Assembly (NCBI GenBank): GCA_022701365.1 | Contig: JAKUHH010000072.1 | Coordinates: forward strand, 744,001-808,000 | Length of the DNA: 64,000 nucleotides | From: Mycocentrospora acerina | Lineage: Eukaryota; Ascomycota; Dothideomycetes; Pleosporales | Reading direction: 5' to 3' | Shown here: piece by piece, positions 53,364 through 64,000 of the stretch | Position numbering within the stretch: the first letter of the stretch is position 1 | Layout: each line of letters starts with the position of its first letter | Program-made: the position numbers and the translations under genes | The notes under the pieces: model-generated | Database searches by the model: none | What the model was told of the DNA's origin: nothing | The model's input: only the letters and a program-made list of their open reading frames with translations

Positions 53364-55395
53364 TCATCCTACGAGTGCTGCCTTCCCACCAGCGTATTTC
53401 CCGTCTGGCCCTTCAAGATGTGCATCCAGTACTGCGGATTTCCCACCAAGTACACTCTTGATAGCATCTGGTAACAGTTTACTCAATTCGTCTACTGTGC
53501 TTGCATGCGCTGCCCATATTTCTCCACCCGACGCTGCTTTCGCAATCCCTGAATAGTCTGGTGTTGGGGCGAAACTTATGTTCAGTTCTTCGTTGCTAAC
53601 CTTCGAGCCTTCGCCGTTGGGATGTACCAGCACCATCGACCGTCTAGGTGCGTTCCAGCCCTTGTTGTTGAGAACTATGGTCAATATAGGTATGTTGTAG
53701 CGCTGTGAAATCCAGTAGACAGAGCCAGGAACTGAAAATAAATACGTGCCATCGCCGACAATCTGGCATACAAATTGCTTCTTACCTGACGCGTCCGTCG
53801 CAAGCTTAATGCCGAGAGCGCCGCCACCGCTCCAGCCTAGACCACCACCACCACAGTTGATCCAACAACCTGGCAAAGTGACTTGTAGCTGATCTGCCAC
53901 AAACGGAGTGTTTGTGACTGCTTCAATAGCCCAAATAGTGTCGTTGGGGCAAAGCTTCTTCAACTGAGAAACCAGGTAGGAGGTGTTATAGTGGCCGTTC
54001 TCGTCTACTTTGATCTCGCTAGCAATAGCTTCAAGCTTTTGTTTGTGAGAATCCTGAAGTGCTGACCAGCGCTGTATGAAGAGCTGACTGGAGAGTTCCT
54101 CTTTAAGATTTTTATCGATATATCCGTTCAATTGACTGATTGAGGTAAAGGCATCAGCTCGGTAACGTCGGATAGCATTGAGGTAAAATACAGGCATCTG
54201 CTGCTTCAGCGGATCGATATCAACGTGAAAGATCTTAGCGGTATCGTTTGGGCAACACTGCGTATTGATCCAAGGTACGTCGCAGTCGATGACTAGAATT
54301 ACGTCGGCAGTCTTGATCCTGGGTTCTACACCGTATCGGCAACCAAGCCATGCTGGGTGGTTTGCTGGGAAGCACATGTCGCTACCTCCAGTATCCAATA
54401 CTCGTAGTCCTTTGATGTGGTCTGCTAGTTGAACAAGCTCTTTCACTGCTGCATGGTTTCGTCCCGAATATCCTACGATTACAAGTGGCTCCTGCGCATG
54501 CGTCAGAGCCTCAGCAATAGCTTTTACACCGCTGAGTGGTAGCGCCGCAGGTTCAATCGGATTCCAATACTCCATTTGCAGCTTGTATGGGGTGAGATCT
54601 TCCTCCATAGCCTCACGTGCTCCATACAGATATACCGGACCTTTCGGATCGCTCATGGCGAATGACAAGGCGCGATTCACCATTTGCTGCATTGGTTAGT
54701 TATCGAAATCTGTGCATTCCTTGAGTACCCACTTTGACGTTTTTGCCTGTCTTGATCTCGCCAGTGTATCTGCAATACTGAGCCACAATTTGCTATCCAA
54801 GTCAGTTCCAGTCATCTCTGTAGCCTTGTTTGCACAAACTTTTTGGTCGGGTACATCTTGGATCCAGTGGATGTATTCGGTTCTGCTCCCACGCATCTCT
54901 CCCTCGATGGTGAACGGGGACAGACCAGCAAAAATAAGAACAGGCGCTCGGCCGCAAGAGGCATTGTGAACAGCAGCCCCTAGTCCTTGTGTTCCAACAT
55001 CGACATGAACAATTACGCACTGAGGTTTGCCAGTCAATCGAGCGTAGCCGTCTGCCATTGAAAGTGCGACCATCTAGTTTGGTGTGTTATTAGGTGTTAA
55101 CTAATCACCATTGTATACACATCTCATTTGGACATGTGATGATCTTGGGAAATTGAGCTTTCTTTTCATTCTGGATGTTGTCAGCCTTGCTACCATGATG
55201 TAGTGGCGAAAATGTACCTGGCCTTTCACAATAGCCTCCATTATACTAGGGTGGTCGGAACCCAGATTTACAAAGACATGGCTGATGCCTGCTTCCCACA
55301 AGGCCTCGAAAAAGGCAAAGGACGCTGTGTACCTGGAACAATGTCAATTTCTGGATTTGCAATGTAAAGTCGAAACTATAGTTTACATACACCAT
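53364..55395 (-). CDS. Thiamine-diphosphate-dependent enzyme, acetolactate synthase / decarboxylase-like
   Basis: Five exons, 55395-55391, 55332-55218, 55170-55123, 55073-54729 and 54686-53364, encode 611 residues. Exon 1 codes only ATG-GT. The N-terminal pyrimidine-binding domain shows WEAGISHVFVNLGSDHPSIM, the catalytic Glu in CPNE and then MVALSMADGYARLTG. A central domain follows, and the C-terminal domain has the diphosphate/Mg motif VGDGTYLF...NN near residues 480-510 (ending TIVLNNKGW). Such enzymes form or break bonds next to a 2-oxo acid carbonyl. The exact reaction is not clear, and it is not the typical mitochondrial Ilv2. The intron between exons 3 and 4 (55122-55074) lacks GT..AG ends in the only frame that preserves the domain. 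Confidence 0.8.
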
Positions 55396-55879
55396 GATTG
55401 TCGAAGTCTCAGAACAATAATGAGGAACAGATGGTACAACTAAATAGGGTTGCAAAGAGGTTGTGACATTAATAAGTAATCAAGAGATCGAATTCAAATC
55501 AAGCTTCATATCATAATGCGGGGAAGCCTACATAAAGGGCATGCCGGCAGCAACAACGGTGCAAATAGTGGGGGATTGGCGCGGTCTTCTTCCGCTCGGA
55601 AGTCGCGACGGCAGCTTCGCACGTGACGACAGTCTCGCAGAACAGTACCATAATCTCACCAGAGCTTGAACCTAGTTTTACTTCTTAGCCTGAAGAAAGG
55701 TAAGAAACTCGAAATTATCCTCAATTGTACTTGCGACTGTGGGGGGCCTACACGCAGGGGCTCGATGCTGCGACAACTTTGGCCTGAGGTGTGTTTCATT
55801 AAACATATGGGTCAAGCTCAAAAGAGGCTCTTCAGCAGCCAGTAGGTTTGTTTTCGTATTTTCATCTTTATCTATCGTT
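55396..55879. other. Divergent intergenic region, no supported gene
   Basis: Separates the start codons of the ThDP enzyme (minus) and the SET protein (plus). Nothing else seen. Confidence 0.5.
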
Positions 55880-56992
55880 ATGATGCCTTTCACAATCTCA
55901 AGGCTAAGTCTCTGTGTCTCTCTCGCATATCTTTCTATTGCCTTCGCGAATCCAACAACGTGCGAGCTCGGGTTTCCTTCTGCACAAAACACACTCGAGG
56001 TTCCATGGCGACAAACCGAAAAAAACACCTGCCAAGGGCCACCAGATGTACACATTGTGCGATCCAGCCCAGGGAAAGGCCTTGGTGTATTTGCAACTCG
56101 CGACCTTGAAATTGGTGATGTTGTGATGCGAGAGACACCCATTCTAAAAATCCATCCACCAGAGTCGATAAAAGGTGCTGGATACCCCATGGAAGCAGTA
56201 ACAAGGCTTGTGCGGAAAGAGTTCAACGCCCTCTCCCCTCTTGCGCAAGCAGAAGTAATGGCCCTAACCTACCATGCTACACCCGCCGAAAAGGCCAACT
56301 TTGACGAACTCGGCATCATTTTCCGCACAAACGCCTACAACACAGATACAGAGATTGGTCTCTTCCCCAAAATCGCACGCATCAATCATTCTTGCCGCCC
56401 GAACAGCAGCTACTACTGGCATTCGAAACTCAACAAACGTATCGTATACGCAACGCGACCCATCAAGGCCGGTGAAGAATTCTCAGTGTCCTACATCCCT
56501 CTTCTACTTACCTGGGAGGATCGACAAAAGCGTCTGAATCGGTATGGATTCACGTGTTCCTGTACAGCTTGCGCACAGCAACACGCTGCGATGCGCGCCA
56601 GCGACACGCGTCGCGTCACCATCGGCAAAGCCTTTGTAAACTTTGAGCCTCAGCTCCAACTCACCCCACCAAAATCCCGTACCGCGAGACAACAAGCTGT
56701 TAAAAATGCAAAAGCTAGCGTGCAGCTTGCGCATCTTGTTCAACAAGAGGGACTGGCAGACTACTACGCAAAGGCTTACAGGATTGCGGCCATCAGTCAT
56801 GCGAGAGTGGAGGATTGGGAGCCCGCGGCGGTGTGGGCGAATAGAGGGTATGAGTTGAAATTCATGGAGGATCCAGAGAGTGTATACACGGCCGAGATGT
56901 ATCAACTGACTAGTAATTTTATTGGAAGGTGGGAGAGTGAGTTGAATAAGACAGCGTCGTCTGCGCCTGGGGTGAAGAAGGTTCAACATTAA
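55880..56992 (+). CDS. SET-domain protein with signal peptide
   Basis: A single exon from ATG 55880 encodes 370 residues. The N terminus (MMPFTISRLSLCVSLAYLSI, then AFANPTTCE) reads as a cleavable signal peptide. A split SET domain follows: SSPGKGLGVFATRDLEIGDV, the core RINHSCRPNSSYYW, and TRPIKAGEEFSVSYIPLLL, then the post-SET cysteines in FTCSCTACAQ. SET domains transfer methyl from S-adenosylmethionine to lysine; the NHSC and YI-type residues are present. The family is usually cytosolic or nuclear, so a secretion signal is odd, though similar fungal proteins exist. An earlier in-frame ATG at 55739 would add 47 codons with no similarity. Confidence 0.85.
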   Translation: MMPFTISRLSLCVSLAYLSIAFANPTTCELGFPSAQNTLEVPWRQTEKNTCQGPPDVHIVRSSPGKGLGVFATRDLEIGDVVMRETPILKIHPPESIKGAGYPMEAVTRLVRKEFNALSPLAQAEVMALTYHATPAEKANFDELGIIFRTNAYNTDTEIGLFPKIARINHSCRPNSSYYWHSKLNKRIVYATRPIKAGEEFSVSYIPLLLTWEDRQKRLNRYGFTCSCTACAQQHAAMRASDTRRVTIGKAFVNFEPQLQLTPPKSRTARQQAVKNAKASVQLAHLVQQEGLADYYAKAYRIAAISHARVEDWEPAAVWANRGYELKFMEDPESVYTAEMYQLTSNFIGRWESELNKTASSAPGVKKVQH

Positions 56993-57352
56993 GTCTGCGT
57001 CATTTAGCTACACCTCGATATTCAGTTCCGCCTAAAATGAGATCCTCACGAATGAAATTGTACTCTTGATGATTGTGGATTGTTGAGCCATAAGCCACAT
57101 ATAAAAATTTGCCCAACTTCACCGCAATGTGGATTTGCTAAGTTTTGAACATTTGACTCCTCCGCGTCCGCATGGCTTGGTAAGCATTACTCTTTCAAAC
57201 CCAATCACTGCCAATTCAATTCGACGTCGAAGTTGTATCCAAATGCTTTCAAGGCTTCAACGCCTTGCTTTCAAACCCCACATTCACCCTAAAACGCCAA
57301 CCCATTTCTACACAAATGCCCTATCGTTGCGTCGTAATAAATCGTCTACAAT
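56993..57352. other. Convergent 3' flanks, no supported gene
   Basis: Between the stops of the SET gene (plus) and MCM3 (minus). Nothing recognised. Confidence 0.5.
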
Positions 57353-60206
57353 TTAAATCTTGTACACAATGCCTCCACTGTACATGATCTTATTTCGCTC
57401 ACTGAGAGCCTCGAGAGCCTTCACTGCTTCCTCTTCACCAAAGGCATCTCTTCCACTGCCACCATCCCGTCCTAACCTTGTGTTTACAGCTGCAACAAGC
57501 GGCTCCATGTCCGCGGCATCATTAGCAAACAGTGGACCGTCGATGAGCTGACCAAGTGCTGTCTGGAAAACCTGGAGTCGCTGTGGCGAGATATCTTGAG
57601 AGTCGGGCTGCGTGGACGGGAGTTGGCTTTCGGGATGTGACGAGGCAGCGCTGACTTGTGAAGAGGGTCCAGCATTGCTAGAAGATTGTGTGCGCCCTGC
57701 CGAGTGTTGACTGGTGCGTTGCGTCTTGGGTGTAACGCGGTAGAGGTCATCGTCATCTTCTTCCTCGGCATCATTGTCTTCAAAAGCAGGCGTATGTGTT
57801 GTACCCGTTCGTCGGCTACGTGTAGAGGGACCATCGGCGCGTTGCGTTGTAGTGTCTTGGGTCTCATTGCCATTCTTGTCCTCGTCGTCATCGTCCGAGG
57901 ACCCGCCATCTGTCGACATGGCGTCTGTGTCATGAACTGTCCTCCTCCGTTTGCGACGATCATCCTGCACAACTTCTTTGAAGAGAGCAAAACGCAGAAT
58001 TTGCTCAGCCACATCTGCGTCCCTCTGTTCGACGCGCTTTGACAAGCGAGATTTGGCGTGGGCAGTGGATAAACGGATGAGGGTTTCAAGGGTACGTGCT
58101 GTAATGGGCGAAGTACGACGAGTCCCAGAGTCTAACTCATCGTTTCGCAGCGCAGAGTACACTGTGACAATATGGTCTGCAGCGCCCTTTGTGAGGATGG
58201 GCTTCTCGCGCTTGGCATACTGGACGTATTTCTTGATGAAAGGAATGCTGAGGACTTCAGTTCTTCGCGACGCACCGCGACCGACTGTGATGGTGACACC
58301 CGAATGCAGCATTGGGTTGAATTTTTCGTAGACGTCGGTCGGGCGGTTGGCGTCGGCGTCAGTCTCAAGGCCTACTCCCAACAGCTGAGCACCTTCTTCG
58401 CGAACAGGCGCGCCCTCTTCAGTGCCTGGCTGGCGGTAGCGATGCATGCGTAGGACATGCTCTGAGATTTGCCTGTCACGAGCATCCTCAATGTCGTCTG
58501 TAACTACGAAGAGCAGATCAAAACGGGAAAGAAGGGAATCGGGAAGAGCGATATTGCGGTGCGGGTCCTTATGAATATCGTACTGGCCAAAAATGGGATT
58601 GGCGGCGGCAATGACACTGCAGCGGGCGTTCAGTGAGGTGTGGATACCAGCTTTGGCGATTGTCACGGTCTGCTGCTCCATGACCTCGTGAATAGCGACA
58701 CGGTCGACGTCGGACATTTTGTCAAACTCGTCAATGCACACGACGCCGCGATCAGCGAGGACCATGGCACCAGCCTCGAGACGCCGCTCGCCGGTTTCCT
58801 TGTCCGAGGTGACGGCGGCCGTGAGACCGACGCCTGAAGAACCACGACCTGTTGTGGCAATGGCAAGTGGAGCGGTGTTGAGGACGAAGCGGAGCAGTTG
58901 CGACTTGGCTGTCGATGGGTCACCAACCATGAGAATGTTGATGTCACCTCGTAGATGGGTGCCGTTCTCCAGATTCTTCTCCTGACCACCAAGCAGTAGC
59001 AGCAAAATGGCCTTTTTGATATAGTCGTGGCCGTAGATGGACGGGGCCAGTGACTGCGAGAGCAGCTCGAAGACGCGCTTGTTCTTGGCGATTTTGTTGA
59101 TATTGCGAATGTCCGTGTCGGTGATGCTGACCTGGGCGATGCCGCCACCCGACTTGGACGACAGCAGGATGATGTTGTTGGCGAGGACGAGGGTGCGGAA
59201 GGTCGAGCTGCCGGCGCCGGCGTTGCGGTTACCGAGCGAGCGGTAGATGCCGACCAACTGGATGCGGTCGCCGGGCTTGACCCTGTCGACCAGGTCGTCG
59301 TCGAGGATGACGTCGACGGAGCGCGGCAGCTGGCCGGCGGGGGCACGCTCGGGCATCTCCTGGATGGAGATGGTCTGGTGGTCGCGGTAGGTGCAGTAGC
59401 CGTACTCGGTGACGAGCTGGACGGGTGGTCAGTCATGTCATGTGATGGAATGTCTTGTCTTGTCTGGTCATGTCTTGTTACACATTGCCATGCAATGTCA
59501 TGTGTTGTCGTGTGATGCCGTGTAATGCCATGTCTTGGCGTGTAGTGTCGTGTCTTGCCGTGTGATGAAGAGGCACGTCATGTAAGAGAAAGTGGACTCA
59601 CCGGGTTGCCCTCGCCGTCGTCGGTGGGATAGACGCTTGTGCTCGCCGCGCCCGTCGTCATGGTCTGGTCGCGGTACTCGCGGAAGTGGAACTTTTGCTT
59701 GTTCTCGTTGTAGTGCACGCTCTTGACGACCTTGGGCCGCACCAGCGACGTCTTGGTGACGATGCCCTCGAGCGACACCATGTGGTTGAGCTGACTGGAG
59801 CCGAGCGTGCGCGGGTTGCACGAGAACTCGCCGAAGCTGCCAATGTAGGCGCAGTAGTAGACGACGTCGTCGCCCGTCTCGTGGCGCGGGCGGTCCGAGA
59901 AGGTCTTGACCACGTTCTTCAGCGCGCGGTCAAAGGCGTCGGCAAAGTCAAAGGGCTGGTTGAGCAGGCCGTCGGCGAGCTCGCGGTTGTGGGTGCGCAC
60001 CTCGTCGATGCTGACCGTCAGGCGCCGTTCGGCGCGGTTCAGCATGACGAGAATGTCTGCGCGGTAGCTGCGCGCCGACACATCCTCTACGCGGCCTGTC
60101 AGTCGGTGTCGCGTGCTGGGCGGGGGCCTCACGTACGCGGGTCCAGGAACTCCTCCACCAGCCGGATGCGCCGGCGCACCTCCTCGTCGCGAATCACTTC
60201 GCCCAT
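57353..60206 (-). CDS. MCM3: DNA replication licensing factor MCM3
   Basis: Three exons, 60206-60137, 60086-59602 and 59416-57353, encode 872 residues; introns are 50 and 185 nt. I chose ATG 60206 because MGEVIRDEEVRRRIRLVEEF matches the usual short MCM3 start. The OB-fold/zinc region is followed by the AAA+ core: Walker A as MVGDPSTAKSQLLRF, Walker B as VVCIDEFDKMSDVDR, and the arginine finger in PDSLLSRFDLLFVV. The acidic/Ser-rich linker and C-terminal winged-helix-like end are also present. MCM3 is part of the MCM2-7 helicase that licenses and unwinds replication origins in the nucleus. The protein looks intact. Confidence 0.95.
59417..59601. repeat. Degenerate short tandem repeat filling MCM3 intron 2
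   Basis: Most of the 185-nt intron is made of variants of a 10-11 base word such as TGTCATGTCTTG / CGTGTGATGCCA repeated about twelve times. The splice sites (GTGAGT..CAG) flank it cleanly. Confidence 0.6.
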
Positions 60207-60927
60207 TGTGTACAGTTTGCGGGGTTGGTCGTTGTTGTGCTGGGATGCGGCGCGAGCGTCAAAAACGTCGAGTGCGTCAAGAGGGGTCGCGTCGCGCGTA
60301 AAGTGGCCCTTGGCAACCATCCTCTCGCGTTCCCTGGGCGACGACAGCCACCGCCACAGCCAGGCCACATGGACGCCAAACACAGCAAAGGCGTTTTACT
60401 ACTTGGCTGTCATGGATAACCCGCCAACCCGGTGCGTTGTTGGCACCGATGCCTATTCGCTGATTAACACAAAACCCGAGACACAGAGAAAGTGTTCAGA
60501 AGTTCGAGAACTGGAGTACAAGCACTGCTGCCGATGATGAAGACACTGAGCAGGATGCTCAGAGTCGTAGGAGAAACACGCCATACCTGCTGGATGTAAA
60601 CAGCAGCATAATCACTTCATTGCACACATGCATAGATAATCAAAGCACTGAATTGATACGATCTCGCATTCGAGGCCCTCCTGAGAGGTTTACTTATATT
60701 ACAGTAGAGACGGCTATGGTCCTTGTCGGTGAAACCAGCGGATTTAAAATCCAAGGCTCAGAGCAAGGCGTTTCGTGATATGGATCTGATGCCATGGTCA
60801 GAGCCACGCTCCATGACCGACACTTTTGTCGTCTGCTTTCACCAGCCTGAATTTTTTACCACAAGGGCATCAAAGTATTGGACTGTCAACGTGCCAATTC
60901 TACACCACCTCTCCATGGTTTCCATAG
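60207..60927. other. Intergenic, no supported gene
   Basis: Upstream of MCM3. The frame reading into MCM3 from 60383 is its 5' leader. Nothing else recognised. Confidence 0.45.
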
Positions 60928-61350
60928 CCTCGTGTATCTCATCTTGTCAGCCAGTCAGCACGAGTAAGCAGAAGGAGAGAAATTGATGCAGCATTTTCTT
61001 CTTTCTCACGCAGCATTGTTGAACGGGAAGAAAAAACTGCTCCTCTTCAAGAGGAATATCGTGTCGTCATATGCTGTTCAGATGTTTTCGCGCGTCACTC
61101 GTACGACGTAGACGGAAAGGATTGCGAAGAAGAAAATAGAGACATGCCGATCTTGGTGAACCATGGAGACGTGTGTAAGCGCCTCTGGGTACATGGTATT
61201 ATGGCGTATCCTGGTCATAAATTGACGGAGAATTGCCATCTTCATGGCAAGAATCTCTCGTTGTTGCCACTAAGAGTACCATTGATGCGAGGCAGTACGC
61301 CTGAGCATTTTTATGATATAGACAAAAATTATCAGGTTCAATTGCCTTGA
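60928..61350 (+). CDS. Unrecognised open frame, possible gene fragment or terminal exon
   Basis: A frame open from just after a TAG at 60925-60927 to the stop at 61348-61350 gives about 140 residues with protein-like composition: LQEEYRVVICCSDVFARHSY, then MPILVNHGDVCKRLWVHG and STPEHFYDIDKNYQVQLP. There is no ATG until 61144. A CAG acceptor-like site lies near 60970, so this may be a last exon or a remnant. I do not recognise the family and cannot find a matching upstream exon. Confidence 0.3.
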   Translation, partial: PRVSHLVSQSARVSRRREIDAAFSSFSRSIVEREEKTAPLQEEYRVVICCSDVFARHSYDVDGKDCEEENRDMPILVNHGDVCKRLWVHGIMAYPGHKLTENCHLHGKNLSLLPLRVPLMRGSTPEHFYDIDKNYQVQLP

Positions 61351-62058
61351 TTAGGAAGGAGTACCGTTGTCTGGTTGTCGTTTCGAGTAAAGGCCATTTG
61401 CAGCATCGCTTCCGCCCTGAGATCTTGTGAGACGCACGAGGGTAGCATCAATCAAATGCACAGCTTTAGACCATGCGGTGTCTTTGAAGGGCGTGCTCTA
61501 GCCCTAACGTGCAATTGATACATTCTGGCCGTATGAGCCTAATCATAGGGTGCAATGGACTTATTTGAGCACAAACCTGGTGTGAAGATCGTAATGCGTA
61601 TGGGGGTGGTGGGGTCCCGTCCAACCTAGTCGCGTCTGAATCGGCATCGACTTCCGAAAGTTGGCGGGGTTCAGCGCATAACTCTACCCCCCACTGCGTC
61701 ATAGGGAGTCCTGCGAGAAGAAAGACAGTTACAAACCAGGACTGACAGGATTTAAAGTTGCAGCACGCGACAGCTGCAGTAATATCAAGAGACTGCACAT
61801 GCCTCTGGGCTTGATTGTGGGGCAAGAGTTAGTCTGAATATAGCCATACTAAAGCCACGTTGACGTCAACGCCCACTGTTCCGTCCTTGCCGTTTGATCA
61901 TTCAGCTGCCAAGCTCTGCACTGTGAATACCAGGTTTGTACCACAGCGCCAGTCTACAAGACGACTGAGTGCTGCTCCAAGCACAGCCTCTTCTCCCTCG
62001 GCCCTATCTCTCGCAATCCCGCTTCATTCCAGCGAAACAAGTGTTCCGCGGCCTAAAT
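61351..62058. other. Intergenic, no supported gene
   Basis: Promoter side of the phospholipase D gene. A 119-codon minus-strand frame at 61466-61825 shows no domain. Confidence 0.4.
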
Positions 62059-64000
62059 ATGTCCTCAAATGACGCACAGGACAGTGGTGCGGGGAAGCGC
62101 AGCCTTCGAGAGAAATTGCTTCATCCTTTCAATCACAAGGCCAGCGAGAAAGTTGAGGAGATACAGGAGAAGCTCGAGCATACCAAGTTGCGTGAGGCAC
62201 ACATCAAGGCTGTTCATGTCAAGCATAAGGTTGGGAAGTTTACTAATCTGTTCAACACCAACCATCGACATGACGAAGAGCATGAAAAAGCAACAGATGC
62301 GAAGCGAAGTCGTGTCGCAGAGGGTCACCGATTTGAGTCTTTCGCACCAGAGCGGGAAGGCAACCTAGTGAAGTGGTATGTGGATGGCAGGGACTATTTT
62401 TGGGTAAGACTATAATGCTAACCCGTATCCTGGGCAACGACTAACAGAAGGATAGGCAGTGGCAGAGGCGTTAGAACAAGCGAAAGAGACAATTTACATT
62501 GCCGACTGGTGGCTTTCCCCAGAGCTTGTAAGGAATACGCGTCTTGTCTCAAAACCTACAGCTGATACAAATAGTTCTTGAAACGCCCTCCTTTTTACAA
62601 CCAACAATTTCGATTGGATCAGATTCTCAAACGACGTGCAAAAGAGGGTGTCAAAATATACATCTCTGTATACAAGGAGGTAAGATTCTTTAGAGCATAT
62701 AGGTTTTCATAAAACTGACAGTACCAAAGGTGAGCGCGGCTCTCACTTGTAATAGTCAACACACCAAGAAAGCTCTCATGAATGAACTCTTCGATGAGGA
62801 CGAGCCAGGCTATGGTAACATCAAAGTGATGAGACATCCGGATCATAATGTCTTTGAAAATGCATCAGACATGACATTCTACTGGGCGCATCACGAGAAA
62901 TTCATCGTCATCGACTATGCTATGGCATTTATCGGCGGGTTAGACCTATGCTATGGGCGCTGGGACGAAAAGCAACATCCCCTTGCCGATGTCCATCCTT
63001 CAGGAATCCAAAACCAGATCTTCCCAGGACAAGATTTCAATAACAACCGTATTCTGGACTTCGAGGGCGTCGAGGACTGGAAATCCAACAAATTGAATAA
63101 GCTCGAATACGGCCGCATGCCATGGCATGATGTCTCCATGGGCCTGATCGGACCAGCGGTTTACGACATTGCGGAACATTTCGTTTTAAGATGGAATTTT
63201 GTGAAACGTGAAAAGTACAAGCGTGACGAGCGATACGACTGGCTCACTTTGGAAGGGCGGGATGGTGATGACGAGGACCTTGTTGGAGTGCAAAGGCCAA
63301 AATACCCCGTTGGCCAATACATCCACCACCCAAAGACTCCATTGAGCTCAAAGAACCTCGAAAATCGAGGAAGTGTTCACGCACAACTTGTCAGAAGTAG
63401 CGCAGACTGGAGCATGGGGCTTGATCCAGCCGAGCACAGCATTCAGAACGCTTACTGTGAACTCATTCGGAACGCTAAACACTACGTGTATATCGAGAAT
63501 CAGTTCTTCATAACAGCAACCACCAAGGACGATACAAATGCAGTCCACAACCAAATAGGAGCTGCCATTGTCGATGCAGTTGTGGCGGCCGGCAAGGAAG
63601 GCCGCAACTTCCGGGTTGTCATTGTAATTCCAGCAGTTCCGGGTTTTGCAGGAGACCTACGTGAAAATGCAGCAGCTGGAACAAGAGCCATCATGGACTA
63701 TCAGTTCAAGAGTATCTGCCGCGGAGAGAACAGTATCTTCGAAAAAGTTAAGGCACAAGGTGTTGATCCAACCAAACACATCTTCTTCTTCAATCTCCGC
63801 TCGTACGATCGGATAAATGTTACAGATACGCTTAAGCAGCGTGAGGCGAAATCTGGAATGACGTACATGGAATTAGAGCAAGCCGAAATCGACGAACTAG
63901 AGGCAGATCCTGATGGTGGAAAGGAGGCTCGTCAGCGTGCAGCCGAACTGAGAAAGAAATTCTGGGATCAATCAGAGGACGTAGGGCTGGGCGACCAGGG
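62059..64000 (+). CDS. Phospholipase D, N-terminal part (runs off the window)
   Basis: Exons 62059-62403, 62456-62527, 62575-62679 and 62730 to the window end encode the first 597 or so residues; introns are 52, 47 and 50 nt, all GT..AG. A charged helical N terminus precedes the catalytic domain. ETIYIADWWLSPEL is the conserved first strand of PLD domains, and the first HxKx4D motif is complete in WAHHEKFIVIDYAMAFIGGL. Further on, YVYIENQFFITATT and the NLRSYD segment before the second half are also conserved. The second HKD motif must lie past base 64000. PLD cleaves phosphatidylcholine to phosphatidic acid and choline. No PX or PH domain is seen before the catalytic part, so this is the short fungal type. 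Confidence 0.93.

Noticed and set aside
1..64000. CRISPR arrays, insertion sequences, integrated virus or retrotransposon
   Set aside because: No evenly spaced repeats, no transposase, reverse transcriptase, integrase or capsid-like frames seen, and the genome is eukaryotic.

Overview
This window looks like nuclear DNA of a filamentous ascomycete, most likely a Dothideomycete (perhaps Pleosporales; this placement is inference from gene content, not a computed phylogeny). Genes carry short introns of about 42-290 nt with GT..AG ends and CTAAC/CTGAC-like branch sites. They include fungal families such as an AreB/ASD-4 GATA factor, a Cip1-like lyase, a DUF3112 membrane protein, Spo7 and Gyp8. 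I annotated about 20 intact or near-intact protein genes, two gene fragments cut by the window ends, one intron-containing tRNA-Leu(UAA), and several decayed genes.

Layout. 1-7.8 kb is gene-poor and A/T-rich: the 3' end of a FAD monooxygenase, two tandem relatives of an unrecognised gene that are both broken, one unrecognised protein gene, and the tRNA. 7.8-13.2 kb holds a secreted Cip1-like polysaccharide lyase, a six-helix membrane protein, and a secreted precursor with five internal repeats and Lys-Arg sites (a kexin-processed repeat peptide). 14.9-24.5 kb is G/C-rich and gene-dense: mitochondrial ATP synthase subunit 9, the GATA factor, SRP68 and, head-to-head with SRP68, a large mitochondrial PPR protein. 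24.5-31 kb is sparse, with simple repeats, a short Ser-rich conserved protein and the DUF3112 protein. 31-49.1 kb has a 1418-residue MMS1_N/CPSF-A-type propeller protein, Gyp8 (Rab GAP), a secreted M6-like metalloprotease, Spo7, a Cld1/ABHD5-type lipase, a small single-pass membrane protein and an ABHD12-like hydrolase. 49.1-55.4 kb is A/T-rich again: an assembly join, a broken GFA-family gene, a single-pass membrane protein and a thiamine-diphosphate enzyme with a non-canonical intron. 55.8-64 kb has a SET-domain protein with a signal peptide, MCM3, and the 5' part of phospholipase D, which runs off the window.

The housekeeping genes (atp9, SRP68, PPR, MCM3, Gyp8, Spo7) sit in the G/C-rich blocks. 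Decayed or lineage-specific genes sit in the A/T-rich blocks, a pattern known from two-compartment fungal genomes. Spo7, the Cld1-type lipase and phospholipase D all belong to phospholipid metabolism, but nothing here shows they are co-regulated. The best candidate for an undescribed system is the repeat-peptide precursor at 12517-13149.
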